Assembly: GCF_001953975.1 (NCBI RefSeq) | Contig: NZ_MBEJ01000096.1 | Coordinates: 1-64,000, forward strand | Source: Mycobacterium sp. NS-7484 | Lineage (GTDB): Bacteria > Actinomycetota > Actinomycetes > Mycobacteriales > Mycobacteriaceae | Length of the DNA stretch: 64,000 bases | Direction of reading: 5' to 3' | Part shown: positions 25,802 through 34,250 of the stretch, piece after piece | Layout: each line of letters opens with the position of its first letter | Position numbering within the stretch: position 1 is the stretch's first letter | Made by a program: the position numbers and the translations under genes | Notes under the pieces: model-generated | Database searches by the model: none | What the model was told of the DNA's origin: nothing | Seen by the model: only the letters and a program-made list of their open reading frames with translations

Positions 25802-26068
25802 ATGACGACTAATGCTGTCGGCTCGACTGTCATCGAGTTGGCAACGCACCCCGTCTGGTGTTCGTCGCAGCAGTACTCCCGCGAGCTCGCCGAGGCCCGT
25901 CGCCGCCATCCCTCGTCGTATCGACTCGATACGGAAACCCACGACACCGAAGCCGACGGGCTCGATTCGCAGCTGTCGTCGAGCCAGCGGGCCGGTGCGC
26001 GGGTGATCACGCTTGCGTGTGCGCGCGGTGCACGGCTGAAGGCCGTCCGTGCCGTGGCCGAACCGTGA
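25802..26068 (+). CDS. Orphan hypothetical protein (88 aa)
   Basis: 88 residues, unrecognised. ATG 25802 has GGAGG nine bases upstream, and the middle codons are GC-rich in third position, both in favour of a gene. The sequence (HPVWCSSQQYSRELAEARRRHPSSYRLD, then a Thr/Asp/Ser-rich acidic stretch and a basic tail) has two Cys and no membrane segment. An overlapping minus-strand frame (25793-26125) competes but lacks a comparable start. The preceding 25581-25801 is gene-free and clearly AT-richer than its surroundings. Confidence 0.45.
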   Translation: MTTNAVGSTVIELATHPVWCSSQQYSRELAEARRRHPSSYRLDTETHDTEADGLDSQLSSSQRAGARVITLACARGARLKAVRAVAEP

Positions 26069-26175
26069 TGAACACTTGACCGAATTGCCCCGTGTAACTA
26101 CACATTCGGGCGCCTGCGGCCCCATACCATGACAACGTTCAAGACCATGGGGGCATCGCAGAGGGAATCGGTTGG

Positions 26176-26985
26176 ATGCGCGCGGCTGTTCAAGGTGTTC
26201 TCGTAGTGGTCGTGGTCGCCATGACCTACTTCTCTGGTGGTGCCGACAGGGTCGACACCGCGGCAGTCAGCCTGCCGCTGACGTCAACCATCGAATCGAT
26301 CGCGCCGACCGAAGGCGGCGCCGTCGGGGTGGGCCATCCCGTGGTGGTGACCTTCAAGAATCCGGTGAGCAACCGCGCAGCGGTCGAACGGGCCATCGGC
26401 CTCAAGACCACACCGGCGCGCACCGGCACCTACGAATGGCTCGACAACAAGGTCGTGCAGTGGACGCCGGCTGAGTTCTGGCCGGCGCACAGCACCGTGA
26501 TGCTGTCGGTCGGCGGTATGCGGACGCAATTCCAAACCGGCCCAGCCGTCATCGGGGTCGCCGACATCTCCGATCACACGTTCACGGTGACGATCGACGG
26601 GATCGGCGAGGAACCACCGATTCCGCTGCCGGCACCACACCACCTCCCGCACGCGGGCGAGGACGGGGTCCTGCTGGCCTCCATGGGCCGCCCGGAGTAC
26701 CCGACGCCGGTGGGCACCTACACGGTGTTGGCGAAAGACCGCACGGTGACAATGGATTCCAGCAGCGTCGGCATTCCCGTCGACGCGTCCGACGGGTACC
26801 TGTTGAAGGTCGATTACGCCGTTCGGATCACCCGGCGGGGCATTTTCGTGCACTCGGCGCCGTGGGCGGTGCCGTCGATGGGCCTGGAGAACACCAGCCA
26901 CGGTTGCATCAGCCTCATCCCGGCAGCCGCCGAGTGGTACTTCAACACCGTCAACATCGGCGACCCGGTGATCGTGCAGGAGTAA
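26176..26985 (+). CDS. L,D-transpeptidase (second copy in window)
   Basis: 269 residues. Signal or anchor at 5-22 (VQGVLVVVVVAMTYFSGG), Ig-like domain about 37-115 (SIAPTEGGAVGVGHPVVVTF), YkuD domain about 125-265 with IFVHSAPWAV and NTSHGCISL, nucleophile Cys244. It makes 3-3 peptidoglycan crosslinks. Compared with the other copy (15563-16627) it is shorter and lacks the Trp-rich C-terminal extension, so the two belong to different L,D-transpeptidase subclasses. A strong hairpin terminator follows 70 bases after its stop. Confidence 0.93.
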   Translation: MRAAVQGVLVVVVVAMTYFSGGADRVDTAAVSLPLTSTIESIAPTEGGAVGVGHPVVVTFKNPVSNRAAVERAIGLKTTPARTGTYEWLDNKVVQWTPAEFWPAHSTVMLSVGGMRTQFQTGPAVIGVADISDHTFTVTIDGIGEEPPIPLPAPHHLPHAGEDGVLLASMGRPEYPTPVGTYTVLAKDRTVTMDSSSVGIPVDASDGYLLKVDYAVRITRRGIFVHSAPWAVPSMGLENTSHGCISLIPAAAEWYFNTVNIGDPVIVQE

Positions 26986-27055
26986 CGAACCCCGCTGTGG
27001 GGCAACGGGTTAACGGGTCTGAAGGGTTCGACAACAGAAGACAGTTCGGACAACA

Positions 27056-27091
27056 ATTAAGGCGCCTGGCTCGTGAGCCAGGCGCCTTAAT
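27056..27091. terminator. Bidirectional hairpin terminator
   Basis: Arms ATTAAGGCGCCTGGCTC and its exact complement, 17 bp each, around a two-base centre (GT). It lies between the stops of convergent genes (L,D-transpeptidase and the Pro/Ala-rich secreted protein). The outer TTAA/TTAAT bases give a short U-run in either direction. Confidence 0.9.
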
Positions 27092-27113
27092 CGACGCTAT
27101 CTGTGGGAGCCGC

Positions 27114-27614
27114 CTATCCGGTGGCCCCAGCTTCGGGTCCGGGCAGGGTCGGTGCACCGGCGACCGGTCCGCCTCCGGGGGAAACCGTCGGCACGCCCTT
27201 GCCGGTACCCGCGGCGACGGCGATCGGCGCGGCAGGGGCCGCGGCCGGGACGATGGGCGCGGCGGGGACCGGAGCGGCGGGCACCACGGGCACCGGGGGT
27301 GCCAACGGGACCGGGGGAAGGCCGACCGGGGGTGGGGCCAACGGCACCGGCGGCACCGCGGCGGGTGGGACCACCGGCACCGGCGGCACGGCCACCGGTG
27401 CGGCGGGGACGGCGCCGGCGGCTTCGACTGCCGCCGCCGCGCACACCGGCCCGCCGGGAGCGGCACCGGCAGCGCCCTCGAGGCACTTGTAACCGCCTGT
27501 GTTGAAGTTCAGAGCTGCCGCATGCGGGCTCATTGCGACTGCAGCCGCCAATGCCGTCGCGCACAGGCCGGCACTGACAACTGTTTTGACCGGGATTCGA
27601 GCAAATGTAGTCAT
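27114..27614 (-). CDS. Exported Ala/Pro/Val-rich low-complexity protein
   Basis: 166 residues. Sec-type signal (TVVSAGLCATALAAAVAMSPHAAA, cleavage after HAAA), then a short N-terminal head with two Cys (GGYKCLEG and GGPVCAAA) that could form a disulphide. About 100 residues of Pro/Val/Ala repeats (PPVPLAPP, VPPVPVVPP) follow, and a Gly/Pro tail. Such sequences are common in mycobacterial cell-wall-associated proteins of unknown role. The ribosome site AAGGGAG is ten bases before the ATG. Confidence 0.75.
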   Translation of the reverse strand: MTTFARIPVKTVVSAGLCATALAAAVAMSPHAAALNFNTGGYKCLEGAAGAAPGGPVCAAAAVEAAGAVPAAPVAVPPVPVVPPAAVPPVPLAPPPVGLPPVPLAPPVPVVPAAPVPAAPIVPAAAPAAPIAVAAGTGKGVPTVSPGGGPVAGAPTLPGPEAGATG

Positions 27615-27846
27615 CCCCGACGAGCTCCCTTGATCGGGCTGGAAAATTACAGCGGTGAAAATTGTGCAGAGCTGAACCGTAGAGCTGCCCGGAATCGGTG
27701 TCCATGCATGTTGTGAGATGGTTGCCGGGTTGACATGTGAGCGAGCCGGACTCGTGACCGGTCCGTTTTCAACCGGCGAGCTCCGTCACGGCGCGATCAC
27801 CCGGACCGACCGTCCGAACTGCAAAGACGGGTCGCTCTCGCAAACC

Positions 27847-28737
27847 TCACTGTCCGAGCCGAACCTGAATACCTTTGGCCACAAGCTGTTCGAACGTGTA
27901 GGTGAACTCGCCACGATGTCCGACGGTCAGCACGTAGTGGTCCTGGCCTTCCGTCAGCCCGACGGTGAAGGAGAAGGTGCAGTTGGCCGGGCCGGCCTTG
28001 CCGGGCCCCAGGGTGGTGGCCGCCAGGACTTCGCCCTTGCCGCTCTTGACGGTGACGGGGGTGGTGGGGTTGACGTCGGAATAGCCGTTGGCGCCCTGGC
28101 ACGATGTTCCGTCCACCGCGATGCCGTCCAGGCCGGCGTTGTCCAGCAGTATGAAAGTCCCGTTGACCGTGACCTTTTCGAGCACGCGAAAGCCCTGTGA
28201 GAAATGGGGACAGAAGGTGTCGACGGCGATCTTGTCGGCCATCGGCCCTTGTTGGGGGTCGCCGTCCTCGAGGTGCCGGCAGACCTGCCGCCCGTGGGCG
28301 ACGGCGTTGGCGTCGGAGTTGAACTGATCGCTCAGCCCGGCATCTTTGAGCGCCGAGAGGTAACCGGCCTCCGGTGGCGGGGGTGGCCGCCGGCCTGCCA
28401 CCAACAGGACCCAGACCACCGCGGCGGTCATCACGATGATCGCGGTCGCCGCGCCGGTGCCGAGCCACGTTGAGCGGATGCTCGATCTGGGCAGTTCGAG
28501 ATAGTCCGGCAGCATCCGACCGCCGACCGGATCGGTCGTCGTGGCCCGGCCATCGCGAACCCGGTTCGTCGGATGCCCGGTGACGAAGTAGCGGCCCTCG
28601 TGCCGGGCCGTGGGGTCGGGGCGCCATCCGGTGGACACCGAGCCGTGCACCTGGCCACAACGACTACAGGTGCCGGCTGCGTCGAGATCTGAGCCGCAGT
28701 ACGGGCACGTCATCCGCGCGCCATTTCTTGTCACCAC
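27847..28737 (-). CDS. Zinc-ribbon / DUF2510 / DUF732 membrane protein
   Basis: 296 residues in four parts: an N-terminal zinc ribbon (CPYC...CSRC, about 11-27), a DUF2510-like stretch (GWRPDPTARHEGRYFVTG), one transmembrane helix (about 95-115), and an outside DUF732 domain (YLSALKDAGLSDQFNSDANAVAHGRQVC, four Cys in all) with a C-terminal beta-rich part. DUF732 is a mycobacterial exported domain of unknown function. GTG 28737 follows GAGGA; ATG 28713 is possible. Divergent from the next gene across a 143-base region with an inverted repeat. Function unknown. Confidence 0.78.
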   Translation of the reverse strand: MVTRNGARMTCPYCGSDLDAAGTCSRCGQVHGSVSTGWRPDPTARHEGRYFVTGHPTNRVRDGRATTTDPVGGRMLPDYLELPRSSIRSTWLGTGAATAIIVMTAAVVWVLLVAGRRPPPPPEAGYLSALKDAGLSDQFNSDANAVAHGRQVCRHLEDGDPQQGPMADKIAVDTFCPHFSQGFRVLEKVTVNGTFILLDNAGLDGIAVDGTSCQGANGYSDVNPTTPVTVKSGKGEVLAATTLGPGKAGPANCTFSFTVGLTEGQDHYVLTVGHRGEFTYTFEQLVAKGIQVRLGQ

Positions 28738-28825
28738 CGTCCTCGGTACAGAACTGGATTATCGGGCTTTCGCTTCAAGTCAGAGCGTCTTTCGGGCGCG
28801 AAGCGGTCCGTTTGCCGATAATTTG

Positions 28826-28857
28826 CATTCGAAAAGACAATCTAGGTCTTTCGAATG
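28826..28857. repeat. Inverted repeat in divergent promoter region
   Basis: Arms CATTCGAAAAGAC and GTCTTTCGAATG, complementary over 12 bases with one bulged A, and a seven-base centre. It sits about 25 bases before the ATG at 28881 and just after a GATAAT (28817-28822) that could be a -10, so it is either an operator or a hairpin at the 5' end of the transcript. Confidence 0.6.
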
Positions 28858-28880
28858 TGAGGCGAGAGGTGTCGACACCG

Positions 28881-29525
28881 ATGACAACCCCGACCGGTGG
28901 GCCCACCGCGGGCTATGAGCCGGATCCCCGATGGGTCCCCGTCGACCGCCGCTGGTGTGGTCTGGATCGGGTCACCCTCGCGCCGGCCGTCGCAGTGCTC
29001 GCCCTCTGGGTGCTGATGGCGGTCGTGATCCCCGTCGTCAACGACTCGGCCGACTACACCGAGCAGGTCACCGCCGGGGACGTCATCCAACTCTCCGACG
29101 ACGTCACGTTCGTGCCGGAGCCCGGCTGGGGCATCACCGCCGGCGTGCGCCGCGGCGACGCACCGGCGACCGGCTATCCGGACACGGCGACCGTCGTCGA
29201 CGGTGACACGTCGATGACGGTGGTCGCCAAGGAATTCGACGGGGACGAGGACGATCTGCTGACCCACATGGAAGCGGCCCGCACATCCGACGATGCGGAC
29301 ATCGGCAGCGGACCGCGTAGCACCGTGATCACCGACCAGGGCCGCACGGGCGTCACGGTGGAGCTCACCGACGCGGTCTCTCGGCAGGTGCTGGGTGCCT
29401 TCGTCATCGACGGAATCGGGATCAGGGTGCTGGCGATCGCACCGCCCGACGCCACCAACGATGACCGCGACGCCGTGGGCCGCATGATCCGAAGCGTCCG
29501 GCGAGAGGCGGTCGGCAATGACTGA
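28881..29525 (+). CDS. Membrane-anchored protein of unknown function
   Basis: 214 residues. Short cytoplasmic part with a WVPVDRRWCGLDR motif, one transmembrane helix (about 33-52, APAVAVLALWVLMAVVIPVV), then about 160 residues outside, acidic and beta-rich, ending MIRSVRREAVGND. No family recognised. ATG 28881 is preferred because GAGAGG lies upstream; GTG 28869 is in frame. Its stop overlaps the PrsW gene by eight bases, so the two are probably co-translated and may act together at the membrane. Confidence 0.72.
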   Translation: MTTPTGGPTAGYEPDPRWVPVDRRWCGLDRVTLAPAVAVLALWVLMAVVIPVVNDSADYTEQVTAGDVIQLSDDVTFVPEPGWGITAGVRRGDAPATGYPDTATVVDGDTSMTVVAKEFDGDEDDLLTHMEAARTSDDADIGSGPRSTVITDQGRTGVTVELTDAVSRQVLGAFVIDGIGIRVLAIAPPDATNDDRDAVGRMIRSVRREAVGND

Positions 29526-30675
29526 AACTCAGGCGGCGCAGCGCGATCTGCTGGCCGCCCGGACCCGGGCGATCGACCTGTCCGGATGGCAACGACCCTT
29601 TGTGCTGTTCCAGCCGCGCAACCTCGCATTCTGGGTGTACGCCCTGTTGGTCGGCGGCGGCATCGCCGGCTTCATCGATCTGGTCGGCGGTTACGACTCG
29701 GCATCGGTGGTCAGTGCGGTGGTGGTGTTCAGCATCTACGCAGCGGTGTTCTGGTGGCTGACCCAGCGGGCCGACCGGTACACCGAACTACCCGGCAAGC
29801 TGATGGTCGCAGCCCTGCTGTGGGGCGGGTTCGCCGCGACGTGGGCGATGGCGGCGGTCGCCAATTCCGCGCTGGGTGACCTCTATGGCAAGGAGCTCGG
29901 CCAGCGCTGGGCCCTGGACTGGTCCGCCGGATTGTCGGCACCCGTCACCGAGGAGTTGGCGAAAGGGGCCGGCCTGCTGCTGTTGATCGCGTTGGCGCGG
30001 CGGATCATTCGTACCGCGTTCGACGGGTTCATCGTCGGGTTGCTGATCGGTCTGGGCTTTCAGGTGCTCGAAGATGTCTCCTACGCGCTGCGGGATGCGC
30101 CGGCGATGGGAGCGACGATCGTGCTGCGCATGGTCACCGGGGTCAGCGGTCATTTCGCCTACAGTGCGATCTTCTGCGCGGGTCTGGTCTATCTGATCGG
30201 CCGCCCGGCTGAACCGCGCAACATCCGGCGGGGGTTGGCCCTTGTCGTGACAGCACCTGTGCTGCATGGGTTGTGGGATTCAGCCGGAACGCTCGTCGGT
30301 GGAAACGTACTGCTGCTGCTCGTGTTCTGGTTGCTCATCGTGGCTGTCACCCTGACCGTGTTCGGCCGGGTTTTCGCGTGGGCGGTGCCGCGCGAACGGG
30401 CCCTGTTGCGTGACGTCATGGCCCCCGAGGCGGCCGCCGGCGTCCTCACCGAGGCCGAACTCGATGCCATGACCGGGAACCGGAAAGCTCGTCGGGCGTA
30501 CCGCAAGGCCAATCGGCGCCCGCGACGGCAACGTCGCCATGCCAGGCAGATCATCGACGCTGCCTACGATCTGGCGCAGGAGCTGGCCCGGGCGCGCGGT
30601 GCGGAGACCGGCCGGGTGCAGTTCGCCCGGGCCGAGATCACCAGGATTCGTCACCACGAGCCGTCGCCGTGGTGA
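29518..30675 (+). CDS. PrsW family intramembrane metalloprotease
   Basis: 385 residues with about eight transmembrane helices. PrsW/CPBP-like active-site motifs: APVTEELAKG (EE-x-x-K, about 142-151), FQVLEDVSYAL (about 182) and APVLHGLWDSAG (about 246). In Bacillus PrsW starts cleavage of the anti-sigma factor RsiW; here no anti-sigma gene is adjacent, and the upstream single-pass protein is the nearest possible substrate (inference). The C-terminal 80 residues are strongly basic (RKARRAYRKANRRPRRQRR) and cytoplasmic. Confidence 0.9.
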   Translation: MTETQAAQRDLLAARTRAIDLSGWQRPFVLFQPRNLAFWVYALLVGGGIAGFIDLVGGYDSASVVSAVVVFSIYAAVFWWLTQRADRYTELPGKLMVAALLWGGFAATWAMAAVANSALGDLYGKELGQRWALDWSAGLSAPVTEELAKGAGLLLLIALARRIIRTAFDGFIVGLLIGLGFQVLEDVSYALRDAPAMGATIVLRMVTGVSGHFAYSAIFCAGLVYLIGRPAEPRNIRRGLALVVTAPVLHGLWDSAGTLVGGNVLLLLVFWLLIVAVTLTVFGRVFAWAVPRERALLRDVMAPEAAAGVLTEAELDAMTGNRKARRAYRKANRRPRRQRRHARQIIDAAYDLAQELARARGAETGRVQFARAEITRIRHHEPSPW

Positions 30676-30740
30676 GGTGCTGAGCACCCGCACCACCCCC
30701 ACCCGGACGCTGCCGATCGTTCACCGCTACCGTGCGGAAT

Positions 30741-31580
30741 ATGACTCGAGTGACGGTGATCACGGGTGGTGCCGGTGGCATGGGGTTGGCCACGGCCAAG
30801 GTTGTCGGTCGCGACCAGGCGGTGGTGCTGGCCGATGTGCGGCAGGAGCGGCTTGACGGCGCGGCCGCCGCGCTGAGCGAGCTGGGTATCGCGGCCACGA
30901 TCGTGAACGCCGACGTCACCGATCCCGACGCTGTCGACCGGTTGTTGAAGACGGCGGCGGAGGTGGGCACGGTGAGCGCCATCATCCACGCGGCCGGGGT
31001 CAGCCCGAGCATGGGGGACGCCGAATACGTCATGCGGACGAACGCGCTGGGCACGCTGCACGTCAACGAGGCGTTTTTCGCCGCCGGCGGCGAAGGCTCG
31101 GCGATCGTCAACGTGGCCTCGATGGCGGCGCACCTCCTGCCCGAGGAAATCATTCCGGCGCAACACTTTCCGTTGGCGTTGCAGGATCAGGACCGCTTCC
31201 TCACCGAGATGTTGGCGGCCTGCGAGCTCGCCCCAGAGGAGATGCGCTCGGGCCTGTCCTATGCCATCAGCAAGGCCTTCGTGAAGTGGTACAGCTCGTC
31301 GCAGGCCGAGCGGTTCAACGCCCGCGGCATGCGGATCGTCTCGGTGTCCCCGGGGTCGATCGACACCGAGATGGGCCGGCTGGAGGAACAGGCCGGCGCG
31401 GGCGCCATGGTCGCCGACGCCGCGGTGCCGCGCTGGGGCAAGCCCGAGGAGATGGCCGATCTGCTGGCCTATTGCGCGAGTGACCGGGCGGGTTACCTCA
31501 CCGGCACCGACATTCTCAACGACGGCGGCGTCGTCGCCTCGATGCGGGAGCGGGCTCGCCTGGCCGCTGCGGGCGGTTAG
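30741..31580 (+). CDS. Short-chain dehydrogenase/reductase
   Basis: 279 residues. Classical SDR: TGGAGGMG cofactor motif (about 8-15), IIHAAGVSPS in place of NNAG, catalytic Ser in VNVASMAA, and YAISKAF for YxxxK (about 176-180). Two small-residue positions suggest NAD(H) rather than NADP(H). An insert (LLPEEIIPAQHFPLALQD) between Ser and Tyr resembles 3-alpha-hydroxysteroid dehydrogenase-like members. It is convergent with the AraC gene and overlaps its end by four bases. Confidence 0.88.
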   Translation: MTRVTVITGGAGGMGLATAKVVGRDQAVVLADVRQERLDGAAAALSELGIAATIVNADVTDPDAVDRLLKTAAEVGTVSAIIHAAGVSPSMGDAEYVMRTNALGTLHVNEAFFAAGGEGSAIVNVASMAAHLLPEEIIPAQHFPLALQDQDRFLTEMLAACELAPEEMRSGLSYAISKAFVKWYSSSQAERFNARGMRIVSVSPGSIDTEMGRLEEQAGAGAMVADAAVPRWGKPEEMADLLAYCASDRAGYLTGTDILNDGGVVASMRERARLAAAGG

Positions 31581-32596
31581 TCGGCTCGTCGCTGTGCGGC
31601 ATAGGTGCTCGGCGGCGTCCCGTCCTTCCACCGCTTGAACGCGGCGGTGAAGCTGGGAGTGTCGGCGTAACCCAGTCGTTGGCCGATCTCGGCAACGCTG
31701 AGCGCGCCGATCGCCAGGAGTTCTTCGGCCAGACGTTCCCGTACCTCGTCCAGCAGGCTCCGATAGGACGTTCCCTCGCGTTCGAGGTGGCGGCGCAGCG
31801 TGCGCGAGCTCATGTGCAGCTCGTGAGCGATGACCTCCAGAGCCGGTGGCTGACTTGGTGTTTGGACCAGCCGGTCGCGGACCCGGCCGGCGTAGCCCGA
31901 CCGGGCCAGACGCTCGGCCAGCAGCTGCCGGCACTGTTCCTCGGTGGCGGCTGCCGCGTGCGGGTCGGCCTGCGGTATGGGGAGGTCGAGGGCGTCGCGG
32001 TGTACCTCGATGAAATTCGCCTCGGCATCGAACACCGGGGGCTGCCCGAATACCCGGTAGGGCTCGAGCGAGACCGGTGTCGGAAAGGCGAAGTGCACCC
32101 GGCCCAGCGGCGCCGGATCGCCGGTGACCTGCCGGCCGAGATTGGCGATCGACGCGGTTTCCCGTTCGACGAAGAACCGGCGCACGTCGACCGGTAGGCG
32201 TGATGCATCCAGTACCAGGCGGACGTGATCGTCCCCGCTGACCAGAGACATCTCGGTGAAGGCGAACGTTAGGTCCACGTAGCGAAGTCCGACCTCGATC
32301 GCCGAGCGCACGGTCGGGCAACTCGAGAGCGCAAAACCCCAGATGCCGTGAGTCGTCAGGTGATAACGCATGCCGGCCTCGACGCCCAGTGCCGGTCGAT
32401 CACCCAGCCCGGCAATGAGATTCTGGACGATACGCAGTTCTTGCCGGCCGGACACCGACGTCTGCGGATCGGCCAGCGGTCCGGCCTCCAGTCCGGTTCC
32501 CTGCAGGACCACGTCGGCCGGCAGCCCGTGCTCGGACCCGAGAGTGGTCAGCAGCAGCGCGCTCGCGGACGGGCGAGGCAAGTCGAGATCGGGCAT
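31577..32596 (-). CDS. AraC family transcriptional regulator
   Basis: 339 residues. N-terminal Arabinose_bd-type ligand domain (about 20-200), C-terminal double helix-turn-helix: LEVIAHELHMSSRTLRRHLEREGTSYRSLLDEVRE and SVAEIGQRLGYADTPSFTAAFKRWKDGTPPSTY. This OruR/ArgR-like subgroup commonly controls lipid or steroid catabolic genes in mycobacteria. It is convergent with the SDR gene and divergent from the unknown-SDR-lipase operon starting at 32713; either could be its target. Confidence 0.92.
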   Translation of the reverse strand: MPDLDLPRPSASALLLTTLGSEHGLPADVVLQGTGLEAGPLADPQTSVSGRQELRIVQNLIAGLGDRPALGVEAGMRYHLTTHGIWGFALSSCPTVRSAIEVGLRYVDLTFAFTEMSLVSGDDHVRLVLDASRLPVDVRRFFVERETASIANLGRQVTGDPAPLGRVHFAFPTPVSLEPYRVFGQPPVFDAEANFIEVHRDALDLPIPQADPHAAAATEEQCRQLLAERLARSGYAGRVRDRLVQTPSQPPALEVIAHELHMSSRTLRRHLEREGTSYRSLLDEVRERLAEELLAIGALSVAEIGQRLGYADTPSFTAAFKRWKDGTPPSTYAAQRRAD

Positions 32597-32712
32597 CTGG
32601 CCGGGGCCACCTCCTGTCCGAAAATCCTATATTCCTGGCCCCGCATCGACTGTTGGTTGGGCGTCGGCAAACCTAGGGTTCGGGTACCGCCCCAGGTAAG
32701 TCAGGAGCCACC

Positions 32713-33435
32713 ATGGTGTTGTCCACTGTCAAAGACGCCGCGATCCGGCTGATCCCCGCCCTGGATTCGCGCCCCCTGGTCACCGCCGCCGGGCCGTTCG
32801 ACATCCCGATCCCCGATGTCGTCGACCTCGGCACGCCGATCGACACTCTCGACCGGATCCATCGCGCGGCCGGCGGACCCGGCGCAGCGCTGCGGATAGC
32901 GCGCACGGCCGGCACCGATTTCCGGCGAGAATTCGCCGCATCCGGGCGCGCCGCCCGGGTCTCGACCCACGACTTGGTGACGTTGCCGTACCCGACCAGG
33001 TTCGGACTGTGGCGGGCAGCAGTGACGCCCGCGCCTTTCCTGTTGATCACCAACCGCCCCGGGGTCGCGATCGTGCGCACCCCCGGGCACGCGACCGGCA
33101 ACCAGACGTTGGTGCTCAACACCGACACCGGAATCTGGGCCATGTCGGAGAACGTCGTCGCCACCGAGTTGCTGACCCCCGAACACAGCCGCATCCCCGG
33201 CGTCGCCGGCTGGTCCCGTCGGTGGGGCCAGGAACTCATCCTCAACGCCAACACGATCGAAGCCACCGCAACCCAATACACCTCGTGTGTCTTGGAGAAG
33301 ACGTTGGTCGATCGCAGCCAGGCCGACGAACGGTTCCTGCAGTTCTTCCCGACCAGCGAGCTGACCGCGAGCCCCTTCACGCCGGGCACCGCACCGACAT
33401 TCACCCACCGCACACTGCAGGCCGGCGCCCGGTGA
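32713..33435 (+). CDS. Conserved protein of unknown function, first gene of SDR-lipase operon
   Basis: 240 residues, no family recognised. There is no signal peptide or membrane segment; it has several Pro-rich turns, IPDVVDLGTPIDTLDRIHRAAGG near the start, and a beta-rich middle (PAPFLLITNRPGVAIVRTPGH, LVLNTDTGIWAMSE). The ATG is preceded by AGGAGCC. Its stop overlaps the GTG of the following SDR (GTGA), and that gene overlaps the lipase in the same way, so the three are a tightly coupled operon, probably for a lipid or ester substrate. Confidence 0.78.
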   Translation: MVLSTVKDAAIRLIPALDSRPLVTAAGPFDIPIPDVVDLGTPIDTLDRIHRAAGGPGAALRIARTAGTDFRREFAASGRAARVSTHDLVTLPYPTRFGLWRAAVTPAPFLLITNRPGVAIVRTPGHATGNQTLVLNTDTGIWAMSENVVATELLTPEHSRIPGVAGWSRRWGQELILNANTIEATATQYTSCVLEKTLVDRSQADERFLQFFPTSELTASPFTPGTAPTFTHRTLQAGAR

Positions 33436-34250
33436 GCCGGTCGGTGCGGTACCGTGTCGTCGCGGTCACCGGCGGAGCCGCCGGAATCGGGCGCGCCATC
33501 GCCGAGCAGTTGGCGGCGGTCGGCGCGAAAGTGGCCATCGGTGATCGCGACGGCATCGGTGCCCGCCGGGCGGCCGCCGAGATCGCCGGCGACGTGGCGG
33601 GATTCGATCTCGACGTCACCGATACCGCCGCGTTCACCGCGTTTCTCGATGCGGTACAAGCGAAATGGGGCCGCGTCGATGTGTTGGTGAACAACGCGGG
33701 CGTGATGTGGGTCGGTCCGTTCGACGCGGAACCCGAGGAAGCCGCCCGGCGCCAACTCGACGTGAACCTGCATGGCGTCATCCGTGGTGTGAAGGCGGCC
33801 GCGCCCCTGATGCGGGCCCGCGGCAACGGGCACATCGTCACGATCGCCTCGGCGGCGTCGAAGGTGGCCCCGCCCGGTGAGGCCACCTACGCCGCCACCA
33901 AGCACGGTGTCCTCGGCTACCTGCGGGCCGTGCGGGCCGAACTTGCCGGCAGCGGAGTCGAGTTGTCGGTGATCATGCCCGGCGTGGTCGACACCGAACT
34001 GGCCCGCGGCACGGCGGCCGGCGCGGCCAAGCTGCTGCAGCCCGCCGACGTGGCTCGCGTGGTCGTCTCGGTGATCGAGCGTCCGCGCTTCGAGGTGACG
34101 GTGCCGCGTTTCATCGGCCCGCTCACGGCCATCGTCGAGCTGCTGCCCCAGGCGGCCCGCGATTTCCTGCTGGCCCGCATGGTGCCCAACCAGGTCGCCA
34201 GCGTCGACAAGCGGTCTCGAGACGACTACGAAAACGGCCAGTTCCGGTGA
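33432..34250 (+). CDS. Short-chain dehydrogenase/reductase
   Basis: 272 residues from GTG 33432. Classical SDR motifs: TGGAAGIG (about 13-20), DLDVTD, NNAGVMWVG (about 88), Ser in IASAASKV and YAATKHG (about 157-161). The C-terminal tail (VPRFIGPLTAIVELLPQAARDFLLARM) resembles membrane-associated SDRs acting on lipids or retinoids. Coupled by overlap to genes on both sides. Confidence 0.9.
   Translation: MSRSVRYRVVAVTGGAAGIGRAIAEQLAAVGAKVAIGDRDGIGARRAAAEIAGDVAGFDLDVTDTAAFTAFLDAVQAKWGRVDVLVNNAGVMWVGPFDAEPEEAARRQLDVNLHGVIRGVKAAAPLMRARGNGHIVTIASAASKVAPPGEATYAATKHGVLGYLRAVRAELAGSGVELSVIMPGVVDTELARGTAAGAAKLLQPADVARVVVSVIERPRFEVTVPRFIGPLTAIVELLPQAARDFLLARMVPNQVASVDKRSRDDYENGQFR

Noticed and set aside
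27615-27846. Possible gene between the secreted Pro-rich protein and the zinc-ribbon protein
   Set aside because: The only long frame (plus strand, 27718-28200) runs antisense into the zinc-ribbon gene and lacks a ribosome site.
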